A DNA stretch of 51,691 nt, taken from contig CANGZU010000004.1 of the NCBI GenBank assembly GCA_947458785.1, positions 1 through 51,691 of the forward strand, written 5' to 3'. A program made the position numbers and the translations under genes. The stretch is from Ignavibacteria bacterium (GTDB lineage: Bacteria > Bacteroidota > Ignavibacteria > Kapaibacteriales > Kapaibacteriaceae). Shown here in pieces: positions 27,609 through 36,966 of this stretch (position 1 is its first letter; each line of letters begins with the position of its first letter). Below the pieces are notes generated by a model that made no database searches, had not been told where the DNA came from, and was given only the letters and a program-made list of their open reading frames with translations.

Positions 27609-27690
27609 GGAGGGCTCGCATAATGGTATTGCAGCTGTCTTGAAAACAGCCGGGAGAGATCCTGTGGGGGTTCGAGTCCCTCGCCCTCCG
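27609..27690 (+). tRNA. tRNA-Ser (anticodon UGA)
   Basis: A full class II cloverleaf folds: acceptor GGAGGGC (27609-27615) with GCCCTCC (27683-27689) and discriminator G27690; a 3-bp D stem (GCA/TGC) with GG in the loop; an anticodon stem GCTGT/ACAGC with loop CTTGAAA; a 5-bp variable arm CGGGA-GAGA-TCCTG; and a T arm with TTCGAGT. The anticodon TGA is at 27641-27643. CCA is not encoded. The D loop is short for a serine tRNA, and position 9 is C. Confidence 0.95.
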
Positions 27691-27764
27691 CTCCGTCCTG
27701 AAGATTCACCACATTCTTTCATTCACGAAGGCACGGACGTCCTGTTCGTGCAGGAGCGACCAAC

Positions 27765-28535
27765 ATGAAGCGTATAGCAGCCCTTGCTATCCTTGCTGGC
27801 GCAGTTCTCACCTCTTGCGGTGACGACGCCACAACACCTGAACCAACCAATGAAACATACGTTGCAGCATCTGGAAGCTACATGCTTCACCAGAACACCG
27901 AGCTTGCAATTGATACAGCCACGAAGGCCGTTTCGGAAACTCCGGCCCCTTCAGACAGCACAGTTGCTGGTGCAGTTGTAACCTATAACGGCAAGTCAGC
28001 CACACCGTTCTACGCCTTTGTTGGTGGCGTTGCATTCGATACCACTTACTATTATCAGGACGGCGCAGCGCTGTACACATCCATTCCGCTTTCCTACGAC
28101 ATCGGCGGCATCCCGTTGGATCTCGGCTCGAAGTGGGCAAAGATTATGGATCAGGGCGCTACAACCTGGACAGCTCTCACGGACTCAATCGCTCCGATCG
28201 ATCTTCCAATCGGTGGGTACAAGCTTTCTGCAAAGCTCAACTTCACAGGACAGTCACTTGGATCAGAGAACGTAACGATCAACGGTGTAACCTTGGCAAC
28301 AAAGAAGGTACAAGTTGACCTCAATGCACGCCTCTATGCAATGGCAGGGCCGACAGCTCTGCCAGTTGATGTGAACCTGAAGGTCATGTATTGGCTCGCC
28401 GACAAGGTTGGTCTGGTGAAGCGCGAACAGCCGGCAGCGATTGTCAACCTCGGTCTTCTCGGCCAATTGATGGGCTCGCCAATCCAAGCAGTCCCTGGTA
28501 TTCGCCAAGTAACAACCAAGTACGAGATCAAGTAA
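27765..28535 (+). CDS. Predicted lipoprotein of unknown function
   Basis: The 256-residue product has a lipoprotein signal peptide with lipobox LTSC (Cys18), followed by an acidic, Thr/Pro-rich linker (DDATTPEPTNET). The body has alternating beta-type sequence and no motif I recognise. GGAG lies 8 bases before the ATG. It is probably anchored at a membrane on the periplasmic side or at the surface. It stands between the tRNA-Ser and a strong hairpin terminator and appears to be a single-gene unit. Confidence 0.75.
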   Translation: MKRIAALAILAGAVLTSCGDDATTPEPTNETYVAASGSYMLHQNTELAIDTATKAVSETPAPSDSTVAGAVVTYNGKSATPFYAFVGGVAFDTTYYYQDGAALYTSIPLSYDIGGIPLDLGSKWAKIMDQGATTWTALTDSIAPIDLPIGGYKLSAKLNFTGQSLGSENVTINGVTLATKKVQVDLNARLYAMAGPTALPVDVNLKVMYWLADKVGLVKREQPAAIVNLGLLGQLMGSPIQAVPGIRQVTTKYEIK

Positions 28536-28560
28536 CGCGATCTCTCCTCGAAGAAAACAC

Positions 28561-28597
28561 AACGGGCATCATCAATATCGATGATGCCCGTTTTCGT
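28561..28597 (+). terminator. Rho-independent terminator after the lipoprotein gene
   Basis: A 13-bp perfect stem (AACGGGCATCATC at 28561-28573 pairs with 28580-28592) with a 6-base loop is followed by a T-rich stretch. Read leftwards, the hairpin is followed by GTGTTTTCTT, so it may also stop the convergent leftward transcript. Confidence 0.88.
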
Positions 28598-28626
28598 TTC
28601 GGCTAATCTGCAGGTTGGTGGGCCGA

Positions 28627-29472
28627 CTAAGGTCTCTCTCGTCCAACATGAGGCAACAGCCACAAGACAGACGCCCCCTGTTGTTCACTTGTATTGCGCA
28701 CAAAGATCATGTCACCATCACGGGTCACTACGGCGTCTGTTTCGTTAAGGTGGGAGTTCACCTGTTCCACCGGCACTGGATCTTGCCAAGCCCCATTGCG
28801 ATAGACAGACAAGAACACATCCATTCCGCCCTGACCTCCGAATCCATCCGAGCTAAACAGAAGCGTATCGTTTGCAACGAAATGCGGCGTAGTTTCAGCT
28901 AGCGGAGTGTTGATGGACCCACCGCAGTGCTGTGGCGTTGACCACGAGTTATCTGAGAGTCGCTCTACATACCAAAGGTCCGTCTGCCCTACCGTCCCCA
29001 GACGATTTGAGCTAAACACGATTCGCGACCCATCGGGTGATATTGTTGGGAACGAGGCGTAACTCTCGGAACGGACACTCTCTACCGGATCCCCGATCAC
29101 GATTGCATTCTCTTCGAGAAAGACCCGTACGATGTTTGCATGTCGCTGCCGTGCACCCATGAAGTAGGCAACGCCATAGGCCTCCCCGCTCTCCGAGATT
29201 GTAATGCAACCGAGACCTCGAGCCGCCGCTGACTCCTGCACACGCATTTGAGCAGGTGGAGTGCTGAATCCACTTGTAGCAAAAATCATCGGCCCATTGG
29301 CACCATCCATCGTGATGAGCCAGCGCTGATGTACTCTATCAAAACATGGAGCATACATTGCTGCATCAGCACGCCACGCGTTTAGCACTTGCGGCTGGAC
29401 TGATGTGGTGTCACCATCGAACGCTTGTGGCAATCCAGCCACGGCAAGCGCTAGTAGCGTATGCAGCATCAT
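28627..29472 (-). CDS. Secreted PD40/TolB-like beta-propeller protein
   Basis: The 281-residue product has an N-terminal hydrophobic export signal and WD40-like PD40 repeats such as FPTISPDGSRIVFSSNR, TPHFVANDTLLFSSDGFGGQGGMD and DAVVTRDGDMIFVRN. Similar propellers occur in TolB and in OmpA-linked proteins of Bacteroidota. No sorting domain or lipobox is clear, so the final location is uncertain. Its start overlaps the queE stop by 4 bases, making it the last gene of the leftward ilvE-recG-queE run. Confidence 0.75.
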   Translation of the reverse strand: MMLHTLLALAVAGLPQAFDGDTTSVQPQVLNAWRADAAMYAPCFDRVHQRWLITMDGANGPMIFATSGFSTPPAQMRVQESAAARGLGCITISESGEAYGVAYFMGARQRHANIVRVFLEENAIVIGDPVESVRSESYASFPTISPDGSRIVFSSNRLGTVGQTDLWYVERLSDNSWSTPQHCGGSINTPLAETTPHFVANDTLLFSSDGFGGQGGMDVFLSVYRNGAWQDPVPVEQVNSHLNETDAVVTRDGDMIFVRNTSEQQGASVLWLLPHVGRERP

Positions 29473-30134
29473 ACACCTCGTGTCTCAGGAGGCCAGACGA
29501 ACTTGTGCATCTGCAGCTGGAATCGGACGTTGAGATGATCGGCTAAAATCCACAACACGAGATCGACAAACTGCAAACTCCCGAACACACACGAGAGCAG
29601 CACGGCACCAACATTTTTCTCAAGGTTGTACTGTCGAACGATGTCTCGCGCAAACTCATAGTCACCGCGCGAGGCAATGACGAACTTGGCCTCATCCTTT
29701 GCTTGCAGAAGCGGAAGATTTTCAAGCTTATTAAGGGTCGACATTTTCGAATCTGGGCATTTTACATCCATGATGATGACAACCCTGGCGTCAACGTAAC
29801 TCACATCAACATGTCCGCCGGTCTCTACGGCTACGGTGTAGCCTCGATCACAAAGCTGACTCATAATCTCAAAAACGGCTTCTTGTTCAAGGGGCTCGCC
29901 ACCAGTAAACTCGATGAAGGAGCATTGATGCTCTTCTGCATAGGACACGATGTCTTCGACTGACATAGCAAGCCCCTTCTGACGATGATCCAGCGCATAT
30001 GGCGTATCGCACCAGACACAGCGCAGCTTGCACCCCTGCAATCGGATAAAGACACATGGCATTCCAGCTCTGGTGCCCTCTCCCTGGATAGAGTAGAATA
30101 CTTCGTTGACGTTGACAATCTGCTGATGGGTCAT
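29469..30134 (-). CDS. queE: 7-carboxy-7-deazaguanine synthase
   Basis: This radical-SAM enzyme of the queuosine/7-deazaguanine pathway converts carboxytetrahydropterin to 7-carboxy-7-deazaguanine. The 221-residue product has FYSIQGEGTRAGMPCVFIRL, the iron-sulfur motif CxxxCxxC at Cys35, Cys39 and Cys42, and FTGGEPL. The other que genes are not in the window. It lies 10 bases after recG and overlaps the propeller gene by 4 bases. Confidence 0.93.
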   Translation of the reverse strand: MTHQQIVNVNEVFYSIQGEGTRAGMPCVFIRLQGCKLRCVWCDTPYALDHRQKGLAMSVEDIVSYAEEHQCSFIEFTGGEPLEQEAVFEIMSQLCDRGYTVAVETGGHVDVSYVDARVVIIMDVKCPDSKMSTLNKLENLPLLQAKDEAKFVIASRGDYEFARDIVRQYNLEKNVGAVLLSCVFGSLQFVDLVLWILADHLNVRFQLQMHKFVWPPETRGV

Positions 30135-30144
30135 GGCAACAAAA

Positions 30145-32376
30145 CTACGCTACCGAGCTCATGCTTGATTCGTCAAACATCTTGAGCAGCTCACGCTTGA
30201 GAAGTTGATGCTCATCCCGCCGCAGCTGAGGGTCTTGGTCGAGCACGGAGAATGCATCATTGCGGGTTGTACCAATAAGTTCGGCGTCCGTTACGAGATC
30301 GGCGAAGGTAAAGTCCGGCACGCCACTCTGACGCGTCCCCATAACGTCGCCCGGGCCGCGCAATCGCAGATCTACTTCTGCAATGCGAAATCCATCAGTT
30401 GTCTCTTCCATGGTCTTGAGACGGACGGGTGCCTTTGCCATGTCCTCTGCGTGCGCAGACCGATGTAGCTGATAGCGAAAGTGGTCCTTCGTTGCCAGAA
30501 AACAATATGATTGTTCTCCGCCCCGACCTACCCGGCCGCGCAACTGATGCAGTTGTGACAATCCAAATCGCTCGGCATTTTCAATCAGCATAACGGTTGC
30601 ATTCGGAACATCAATACCAACCTCGATAACTGTGGTTGATACCAGGATGTCAAACTCACGCGCAAGAAAGGCCTTCATCACATCTTCTTTTTCGTTCCAC
30701 GCCATCTGACCGTGCAAAAGCCCAACGCGCAGATCGTCGAACACCGAGTCGCATAGGTATTGATAATGCTCCACTGCGCTCTTAGCATCGATCTTCTCGC
30801 TCTTCTCAACAAGCGGGTAGACAATGTAGGCCTGGCGGCCAGCAGCGATCTCAGTACGGATGAACTGGTGAACATCAAACAACTTTGATTCAAAGACCAC
30901 GTGCGTCTTGATCGGCTTACGTTGAGCAGGAAGCTGATCGATCACCGATGCGTCGAGGTCACCATAGAGCGTCATAGACAAAGTGCGTGGAATGGGCGTT
31001 GCCGACATCACCAGGATATGCGGAGTGCGCTGGCCTTCTGGATGGGAGTGCTGTCCAAGACGCTTGAGCTCTGCGCGCTGCGCAACACCAAATCGGTGTT
31101 GCTCATCAATCACAATCAGTCCAAGCCTATTGTAGACCACGTCTGACTCAAACAATGCATGTGTCCCAATAACGATGTTAGCACTTCCGTTAGCGATCTG
31201 CTCAAGCACTGCTGCGCGCGCCTTCTTACGCTGTGAGCCTACGAGCTGTACGATTCCCAATCCGTGATCAGGTCCAAGGAGACGTTGAATTCCGTGATAA
31301 TGCTGCTCAGCTAGAATCTCAGTGGGCGCCATGAGCAGTGTCTGATAGCCGTTATCGACGGCACTGAGCATGCACAACAGAGCAACAATCGTCTTGCCCG
31401 AGCCAACATCGCCCTGTAGGAGTCGGTTCATTGGTGTTCCTGACGTCATATCGGCAACGATCTCACGAATGACGCGCTTCTGCGCTGTCGTAAGCTCAAA
31501 CGGCAAATGCTCTATCAATGTGCGCGCTCTTGCACTTTGTGCCTGCATCGGAATGCCCCTTTCAGGACGCTTACGAGAGCGTCTGCGCGCTGCGAGCAGC
31601 AGTTCAAAGAGGAACAGCTCCTCATACTTCATCCTCCAGCGAGCACGATGAATATCCGCATGACTACTTGGGTGGTGCAAGGCGTTCAACGCGTCGGCCC
31701 TTGCCATGAGTTCTCGGTGCTGCAGCAGCGAAGTCGGCAATGGATCGTGGAGTTCGGACATCACCTTTTCGAGACACTGATCCACGATCGAGCGGAGCAG
31801 CTTCATCGTGATGCCGGCCTGTGTCATCCCCTGTGTGATCCGATAACGCGGCAGGATCGCGCCCGTTCCATACTGCTCTATCTCCTCTTCATCAACCAGT
31901 TCAAGTTCTGGATGGTGCATAGAGAGTGTATTCCACCGCGTGTCGAATTGAGGTGATCCGTGCACAACAAACGTTTGCCCCGGCTGAAGAAGTTTTGTGT
32001 AGTAAGGGATCTGATTCCAGAACACCAGCTGCAGGATGGCCTGGGAGTCATCTGTGAGATCCACTTGGAGCATAGTACGCCCCTTACCAACAGTCCGCTT
32101 TTCTGCGCGCACGACTGATGCAACGATCGAGATCTGCTGTTGCATTGCACTGAAACCGGAAGCCTCTTCGTTCCCTGAGGTTGATGCGCTGCGCTGCGAC
32201 TGACGCAACTGAGCGATGCTGTTCACACTACGCCTATCGACGTAAGCCCTGGGAACGTACATCACTACATCACTGTAGCTAACAAGCCCCTCTGTTGCGA
32301 GTGCTTCAGCTCGTCGAGGGCCAACGCCTTTGAGGTACTGAAGCGGCAGTATCGTGGGTGTTCCTTCCGGTTTCAT
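30145..32376 (-). CDS. recG: ATP-dependent DNA helicase RecG
   Basis: RecG remodels stalled replication forks and branch-migrates recombination junctions. The 743-residue product has an N-terminal wedge/OB domain (about 80-160), Walker A GDVGSGKT (322-329), the DEQH box in VIDEQHRFGVAQR, the SAT motif in VMSATPIPRT, and the C-terminal QLRGRVGRG motif. It is slightly longer than the E. coli enzyme, partly from a Ser/Gln-rich insertion near residues 58-80. It sits 18 bases after ilvE. Confidence 0.96.
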   Translation of the reverse strand: MKPEGTPTILPLQYLKGVGPRRAEALATEGLVSYSDVVMYVPRAYVDRRSVNSIAQLRQSQRSASTSGNEEASGFSAMQQQISIVASVVRAEKRTVGKGRTMLQVDLTDDSQAILQLVFWNQIPYYTKLLQPGQTFVVHGSPQFDTRWNTLSMHHPELELVDEEEIEQYGTGAILPRYRITQGMTQAGITMKLLRSIVDQCLEKVMSELHDPLPTSLLQHRELMARADALNALHHPSSHADIHRARWRMKYEELFLFELLLAARRRSRKRPERGIPMQAQSARARTLIEHLPFELTTAQKRVIREIVADMTSGTPMNRLLQGDVGSGKTIVALLCMLSAVDNGYQTLLMAPTEILAEQHYHGIQRLLGPDHGLGIVQLVGSQRKKARAAVLEQIANGSANIVIGTHALFESDVVYNRLGLIVIDEQHRFGVAQRAELKRLGQHSHPEGQRTPHILVMSATPIPRTLSMTLYGDLDASVIDQLPAQRKPIKTHVVFESKLFDVHQFIRTEIAAGRQAYIVYPLVEKSEKIDAKSAVEHYQYLCDSVFDDLRVGLLHGQMAWNEKEDVMKAFLAREFDILVSTTVIEVGIDVPNATVMLIENAERFGLSQLHQLRGRVGRGGEQSYCFLATKDHFRYQLHRSAHAEDMAKAPVRLKTMEETTDGFRIAEVDLRLRGPGDVMGTRQSGVPDFTFADLVTDAELIGTTRNDAFSVLDQDPQLRRDEHQLLKRELLKMFDESSMSSVA

Positions 32377-32394
32377 CGCAGAAGGCCGTTCGTG

Positions 32395-33459
32395 TTACTT
32401 CACGAAACCGTCGATGATCGTCATCCAGTTATGTGCGTCAGGAGCTGCACCAGTGCGAATGTCAAGAAGCTGCTGCTTAAAGCCAAACATGAGAGCATCC
32501 TGCTTAATCTCGAGATGATAGTCCTCACCATCGATGCCTACCGTTGTGATCGGCGCTACAGATGCCGCCGTACCCACACCGAAAGCTTCGGTGAGAGACC
32601 CATCGAGAATGCGCTCCCGAAGCTCCGTAACAGATACTGATCGCTCGTCGATTGGGATGCCCTGTTCTCGCGCCAAGACAAGGATAGAGTCGCGGGTGAT
32701 ACCATCAAGAATCGTATCGCCCAGCGGAGCTGTTGTTAGTACACCGTTGATAAAGAACATGACGTTCATTGTGCCCGACTCTTCAATGTACTCGTGCTCA
32801 TGAGCATCTGTCCAGAGCACCTGGTCGTAGCCTGCTTCGTTGGCCAGGATTGTTGGCAGCATAGCTGCAGCGTAGTTACCGCCACACTTTGCGTATCCGG
32901 TTCCACCCTTTGAGGCACGCGTATACTGACGCTCGACGCGCACACGCAGAGGCTTCGGGTATACTGGGCGAAACGGGCCACCACCGACAAGGAACATGAA
33001 TTCTTCGGATGGCTTTAAGCCGATGCGCTCTTCTGTTGCGATAACGAACGGACGGATGTAGTAGGCCGAGTCGGGTCCTGGTGGCACCCATTCTCTTTCA
33101 AGGTCCACAAGTGTGTGCACAGCATTTGCAAACATGTCTGTCGGCACCTCAGGCATAGCCATTCGGCGCAGCGAAGCATTAAATCGTTGTGCATGACGAT
33201 CTGTTCGGAACACGCCGATACGACCATCATTCATGCGGTATGCCTTCATCCCCTCGAATACCTGCTGGGCGTAATGCAGACCCAACGACAGCGGGGTAAG
33301 CTGCAACGGCCGGTAAGGGGCTATGCGCTCTTTACGCCATTCCATGTGGGCGTACTCGGCGATATAGAGGTGATCGCTCGGTACATTGGAAAGCTTCAGA
33401 TTCGCCACAGCGTCTGCGTCGAGTCGTGGGTTGGTGCATCGATCTATAGGAAGTCGCAT
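32395..33459 (-). CDS. ilvE: Branched-chain amino acid aminotransferase (group II)
   Basis: This PLP enzyme makes or breaks down Val, Leu and Ile. The product has GLHYAQQVFEGMKAYR near the N-terminus and GGTGYAKCGGNYAAAM, which carries the PLP lysine; EESGTMNVMFF and ILDGITRDSIL complete the fold-type IV pattern. From the ATG at 33459 it is 354 residues, the usual length. The frame extends to ATG 33492 and TTG 33495, but those would leave about 20 bases before the divergent panC start. It heads the leftward ilvE-recG-queE-propeller run. Confidence 0.9.
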   Translation of the reverse strand: MRLPIDRCTNPRLDADAVANLKLSNVPSDHLYIAEYAHMEWRKERIAPYRPLQLTPLSLGLHYAQQVFEGMKAYRMNDGRIGVFRTDRHAQRFNASLRRMAMPEVPTDMFANAVHTLVDLEREWVPPGPDSAYYIRPFVIATEERIGLKPSEEFMFLVGGGPFRPVYPKPLRVRVERQYTRASKGGTGYAKCGGNYAAAMLPTILANEAGYDQVLWTDAHEHEYIEESGTMNVMFFINGVLTTAPLGDTILDGITRDSILVLAREQGIPIDERSVSVTELRERILDGSLTEAFGVGTAASVAPITTVGIDGEDYHLEIKQDALMFGFKQQLLDIRTGAAPDAHNWMTIIDGFVK

Positions 33460-33515
33460 GCGCGAATCTATGGAGTTCGGTTGAGTCAACATCAATGTGT
33501 TGATATCTTCGCCAC

Positions 33516-34406
33516 ATGAAGAATGAACATCCTCTCGTTGTTGTCTGCGCTACTATCACCGAAATGCACGCTCAGATCGCGCAGGCCCGAAGCACGGGGA
33601 AGTCTGTTGGATGTGTTCCTACCATGGGATATCTCCATGAGGGGCACGCCTCACTCATTCGTGTCGCTGCTCAAAACCACCCATTCGTGGTTGTCTCGAT
33701 TTTTGTGAATCCGACGCAGTTTGGGCCCTCGGAGGACTTTGAGCGCTACCCTCGCGATCTGGAACGCGACATGCAGATTGCAAGTGAAGCAGGGGCAACG
33801 CATGTATTCCTGCCGAGTGTTCAGGAAATGTACCCCGACGAGGTCCGCTCCACCATTCACATAGACGGGATTACGGATGTGTTGGAGGGGGCAAGCAGAC
33901 CAACGCACTTTGATGGCGTGGCAACAGTAGTTGCGCGGTTGTTCCAGGCCATGTTACCCGACGAGGCCTACTTCGGTCAGAAAGACCTACAGCAGACCCT
34001 TGTTATTCGCAAACTCGTGGCTACGTCAACGGACGATGCTGTGCGCTCAACAAAAGTTACCGTTCTGCCAACGGTGCGTGAAGAAGATGGGCTTGCCAAG
34101 AGCTCACGCAACGTCTATCTCAACGACGTCGATCGGCGCGATGCCACGGCGATCTACGATGCGTTGTGCTCGGCCCGCGATCAGATAGTCGCCGGATGCT
34201 CATCGCGCGCAACCATCGAACTGCTGATGAAGGTGATGCTTCAGCGTGTTGATCGCCTAGAGATTGACTACGCAGTTGCAGTTGAAGCTGAATCACTTCG
34301 ATTAGACTCCGATACCCTGCCGGCCCATGTTGCCCTCTGCATAGCAGCGCGACTTGGGGGAACAAGGCTCATCGACAATATGCTTGTCGAACGTCCTACA
34401 ACGTGA
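33516..34406 (+). CDS. panC: Pantothenate synthetase (pantoate-beta-alanine ligase)
   Basis: PanC joins pantoate and beta-alanine with ATP in coenzyme A synthesis. The 296-residue product has VPTMGYLHEGHASLIR (nucleotide motif with His41 and His44), FVNPTQFGPSEDFERYPR, FGQKDLQQ, and DGLAKSSRNVYL, the KMSKS-like segment. The 3' end overlaps the convergent GNAT gene by 11 bases. It is divergent from ilvE. Confidence 0.96.
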   Translation: MKNEHPLVVVCATITEMHAQIAQARSTGKSVGCVPTMGYLHEGHASLIRVAAQNHPFVVVSIFVNPTQFGPSEDFERYPRDLERDMQIASEAGATHVFLPSVQEMYPDEVRSTIHIDGITDVLEGASRPTHFDGVATVVARLFQAMLPDEAYFGQKDLQQTLVIRKLVATSTDDAVRSTKVTVLPTVREEDGLAKSSRNVYLNDVDRRDATAIYDALCSARDQIVAGCSSRATIELLMKVMLQRVDRLEIDYAVAVEAESLRLDSDTLPAHVALCIAARLGGTRLIDNMLVERPTT

Positions 34407-34869
34407 TCCGATAGAGCAGCCACTCATTCATGCAGACAGCCCCCTGCTTGGTATAAAACTCACGTGCCGTGGTGTTCCAGTCGAGCACCTGCCAGTCTAC
34501 CCTGCCACATCCGCGTTGCCTAGCTTGGCCTACGACAAAATCGAACAGTAATCTTCCGAACCCATTCCCTCGGTGCGACTCGAGAACGAAGATGTCCTCA
34601 AGGTACATTGTTGGTAATGCTAGGAACGAAGAGTACGTCTCGAGGATGATCGCATAGCCAACCGCCTGACCTAGTTCTGTATCAAGCAGGTAGGCCTCAA
34701 TGCGCGGCATCGACCCAGTTATATCTTGATGCAGCCGATGTTTGGCTTCTTCCGTCGGACGGTCCAAGTGCTCGTAGTCAGCAAGGGCACACACGAGCGA
34801 AAAAAACTCCTCAAACCGAGATGCATCAACCCTTCGAACTACTCCGTTCACCTTAGAGGGCCTTCTCAA
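34396..34869 (-). CDS. GNAT-family N-acetyltransferase
   Basis: The 157-residue product has the GNAT fold with the acetyl-CoA loop in VLESHRGNGFGRLL and a C-terminal WNTTAREFYTKQGA segment, as in diamine and small-molecule acetyltransferases. The region from PTMYLEDIFV to LDWNTTAREFY resembles spermidine/spermine acetyltransferase-like proteins, but the substrate cannot be named. Its 5' end overlaps the dsbD 3' end by 17 bases on the same strand. Confidence 0.85.
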   Translation of the reverse strand: MRRPSKVNGVVRRVDASRFEEFFSLVCALADYEHLDRPTEEAKHRLHQDITGSMPRIEAYLLDTELGQAVGYAIILETYSSFLALPTMYLEDIFVLESHRGNGFGRLLFDFVVGQARQRGCGRVDWQVLDWNTTAREFYTKQGAVCMNEWLLYRITL

Positions 34870-36859
34870 GGAATGCTACAAACAGTCCCGGATTGGAACG
34901 GAACTGCGTCTGGAACCCTGTCTGAGCTACGTACGTCCCATCTGACTTAAGCAATACGTACAACGGGTTGGCTACCGTACCGTAGGTCTTCAGGATATTC
35001 TGATTGGTAATGTAGGGCTCTGTCTTTCTGTCGGTATAGAGCTGCACAAGAACGAACTTCTTGAACTGTTCAACGACATCGGGCCTTGGGAAGACATCCT
35101 TCTCCATGAGCCTGCAATTCACACACGCAAATCCGGTAAAGTCGATAAAGATCGGCTTGCCTTCACGAGCAGCAATCTTCTTTGCTTCATCAAGGTTGTT
35201 AAGCCAGACAAGCCCACCATGTGCATCAGAAGCTTCCTTCGAAGGAGCCTGCGATGTTGATGCAATGACAGCCGTACCATTCATCTGGGCGAGAAGCTCA
35301 TGGTAGTTTTCAGGCGGGAGTAACGCTTCGAGGTCTGCGGCAAGGGGCTTGCCTAACATACCTGCGGCAAACCAAAGACCAAGCGTTGCGAAGATGACAG
35401 CAAAGAGTGCACGTAGGCCGCCGATGCGCTCAACGGGTGTATCAAGTGTGAGTTGGTAGGTACCCAAGATGTAGAGCACGATCAGAAGACAAACACCAGC
35501 CCATATGGCAAGAAAGACTTCACGCGGCAGCAGCCCAAGTCCAAAAATGAATTCGGCTGTGGAGAAGAACTTCACCGCAGCGGCGATCTCGAGAAATCCC
35601 ATCACAACTTTCAGGTTGTTCATCCAGCCGCCTGCGCGTGGTAGTCGCACAAGCAACGACGGGAACATCGACAGCACAACGAACGGGATGGCAAATGCTG
35701 TGGCAAAGCCGAGTGTGCCAACGGCCGGGTAAAGGTAATCGCCTCCCGAGGCACTCAGCAGCAGTGTGCCCACAAAAGGGACCGTACAGGTGAAGGACGT
35801 CAACGAGAATGTTAGCCCCATGAGGAGAACGGAGAATACTCCATCGCCTTGCGACTTCTTGTTGAGCGCGTTCATGATCGAGACAGGAACTTGAATCTCG
35901 AACGAGCCAAAGAGATTAAAGGCCAACGCCATGAACAACAAGCCAATACCAAGATTCAACCATGGGTTGGCGGCCAGATCCTGAACGGCCGTTCCGCCGA
36001 ACAGGATTGAGGCAATGATGCCCACTGCCGTGAATGTCGAAATGATGCCAACCCCGAAAAGCACACTATCGCGCAGGCCAGAGCCTTTGGTCTTCTCGTG
36101 GCGCTTCGTAAAGAACGATACGGTGATTGGAATCATTGGGAAGACGCACGGCGTGAGCAACGCCAGAAAGCCGATTCCCATGGCATAGAGGAAAAAGCTC
36201 AGAAGCCCCTTACTCTTTTCTGCCTCGATTTCCTGCTGCGTATCCATAGGAGCAGCAACAGTTTCCGATGCCTTGCCTGGAAGATCTGCAGGTGCTGATT
36301 CCGTCGTATCCTCGAGTGGGAGAGCTGCGCTGGATGCTACGTCTGTGATCGTAATCGAAACTTCCTGCGGCATATCCTCTGAGGGCAAGCAGGCCGACGT
36401 GTCGCAGAGCTGCATGAGGAAATTCACGCTGGCCTTTTGCGTTCCTTTTGGCAGTGTGGGCGACAGACGCACGGGGATTCGCAGTTCAATGCTACCTGAG
36501 AGCTCTTCAACGTTTGTCTCCCACGTTTTATCAAAGGCTGTATGCGCTCCCTTGGTGAAACGGGGCTTACCAGCGATTTTGAGAGCAGACTTAGGCCCGA
36601 CTGTGACGACTGTAGCCTCAGGTCCGAGGCCGTCGGGTCCGACTGCAGGTGTTAGACCGTAGCTATGCCAGTGCTTGGCAATCTTGGCCGCAACAACAAT
36701 CTCAACGGTATCGCCTGCACGCCCACTGATCGGGGCAACCGGCGCAAATGTGATCTTGTTTTTCGCAGATGGCATCTGTGCTGCAAGATTAGCAGCAGAA
36801 AAGCCGAGGCAGATGACCAGGGCAACATAGCAGCGAACTACGGCGCGTACGTGTTTCAC
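34853..36859 (-). CDS. dsbD: Thiol:disulfide interchange protein DsbD
   Basis: DsbD carries reducing power from cytoplasmic thioredoxin across the inner membrane. The 668-residue product has a signal peptide (about 1-27), an N-terminal domain with Cys152 and Cys157 in LCDTSACLP, a membrane domain (about 220-505) with the redox pair Cys238 (LTPCVFPMIP) and Cys358 (FTCTVPFVG), and a C-terminal thioredoxin domain with CVNC (Cys579, Cys582). All three redox pairs are present. It could serve cytochrome c maturation or cysteines of exported proteins. Confidence 0.95.
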   Translation of the reverse strand: MKHVRAVVRCYVALVICLGFSAANLAAQMPSAKNKITFAPVAPISGRAGDTVEIVVAAKIAKHWHSYGLTPAVGPDGLGPEATVVTVGPKSALKIAGKPRFTKGAHTAFDKTWETNVEELSGSIELRIPVRLSPTLPKGTQKASVNFLMQLCDTSACLPSEDMPQEVSITITDVASSAALPLEDTTESAPADLPGKASETVAAPMDTQQEIEAEKSKGLLSFFLYAMGIGFLALLTPCVFPMIPITVSFFTKRHEKTKGSGLRDSVLFGVGIISTFTAVGIIASILFGGTAVQDLAANPWLNLGIGLLFMALAFNLFGSFEIQVPVSIMNALNKKSQGDGVFSVLLMGLTFSLTSFTCTVPFVGTLLLSASGGDYLYPAVGTLGFATAFAIPFVVLSMFPSLLVRLPRAGGWMNNLKVVMGFLEIAAAVKFFSTAEFIFGLGLLPREVFLAIWAGVCLLIVLYILGTYQLTLDTPVERIGGLRALFAVIFATLGLWFAAGMLGKPLAADLEALLPPENYHELLAQMNGTAVIASTSQAPSKEASDAHGGLVWLNNLDEAKKIAAREGKPIFIDFTGFACVNCRLMEKDVFPRPDVVEQFKKFVLVQLYTDRKTEPYITNQNILKTYGTVANPLYVLLKSDGTYVAQTGFQTQFRSNPGLFVAFLEKAL

Positions 36860-36966
36860 GACTCTCTCACAAGTGGTTGAATACGGCGGAAGGGGCGTAA
36901 ACTACGCAACAGAGCGGACTTCGTATTTTGCTGGACTTTCTCACGACGAACTAATGACAACAACTT

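Noticed and set aside
27609-27690. Selenocysteine or allo-tRNA
   Set aside because: The fold is a normal 7/5 acceptor-T arrangement with a Ser-type G discriminator and a UGA anticodon, which reads UCA, so tRNA-Ser is the simple answer.
30205-31956. Plus-strand open frames opposite recG
   Set aside because: They overlap a complete, conserved helicase gene, have no family resemblance and no promoter or ribosome binding site.
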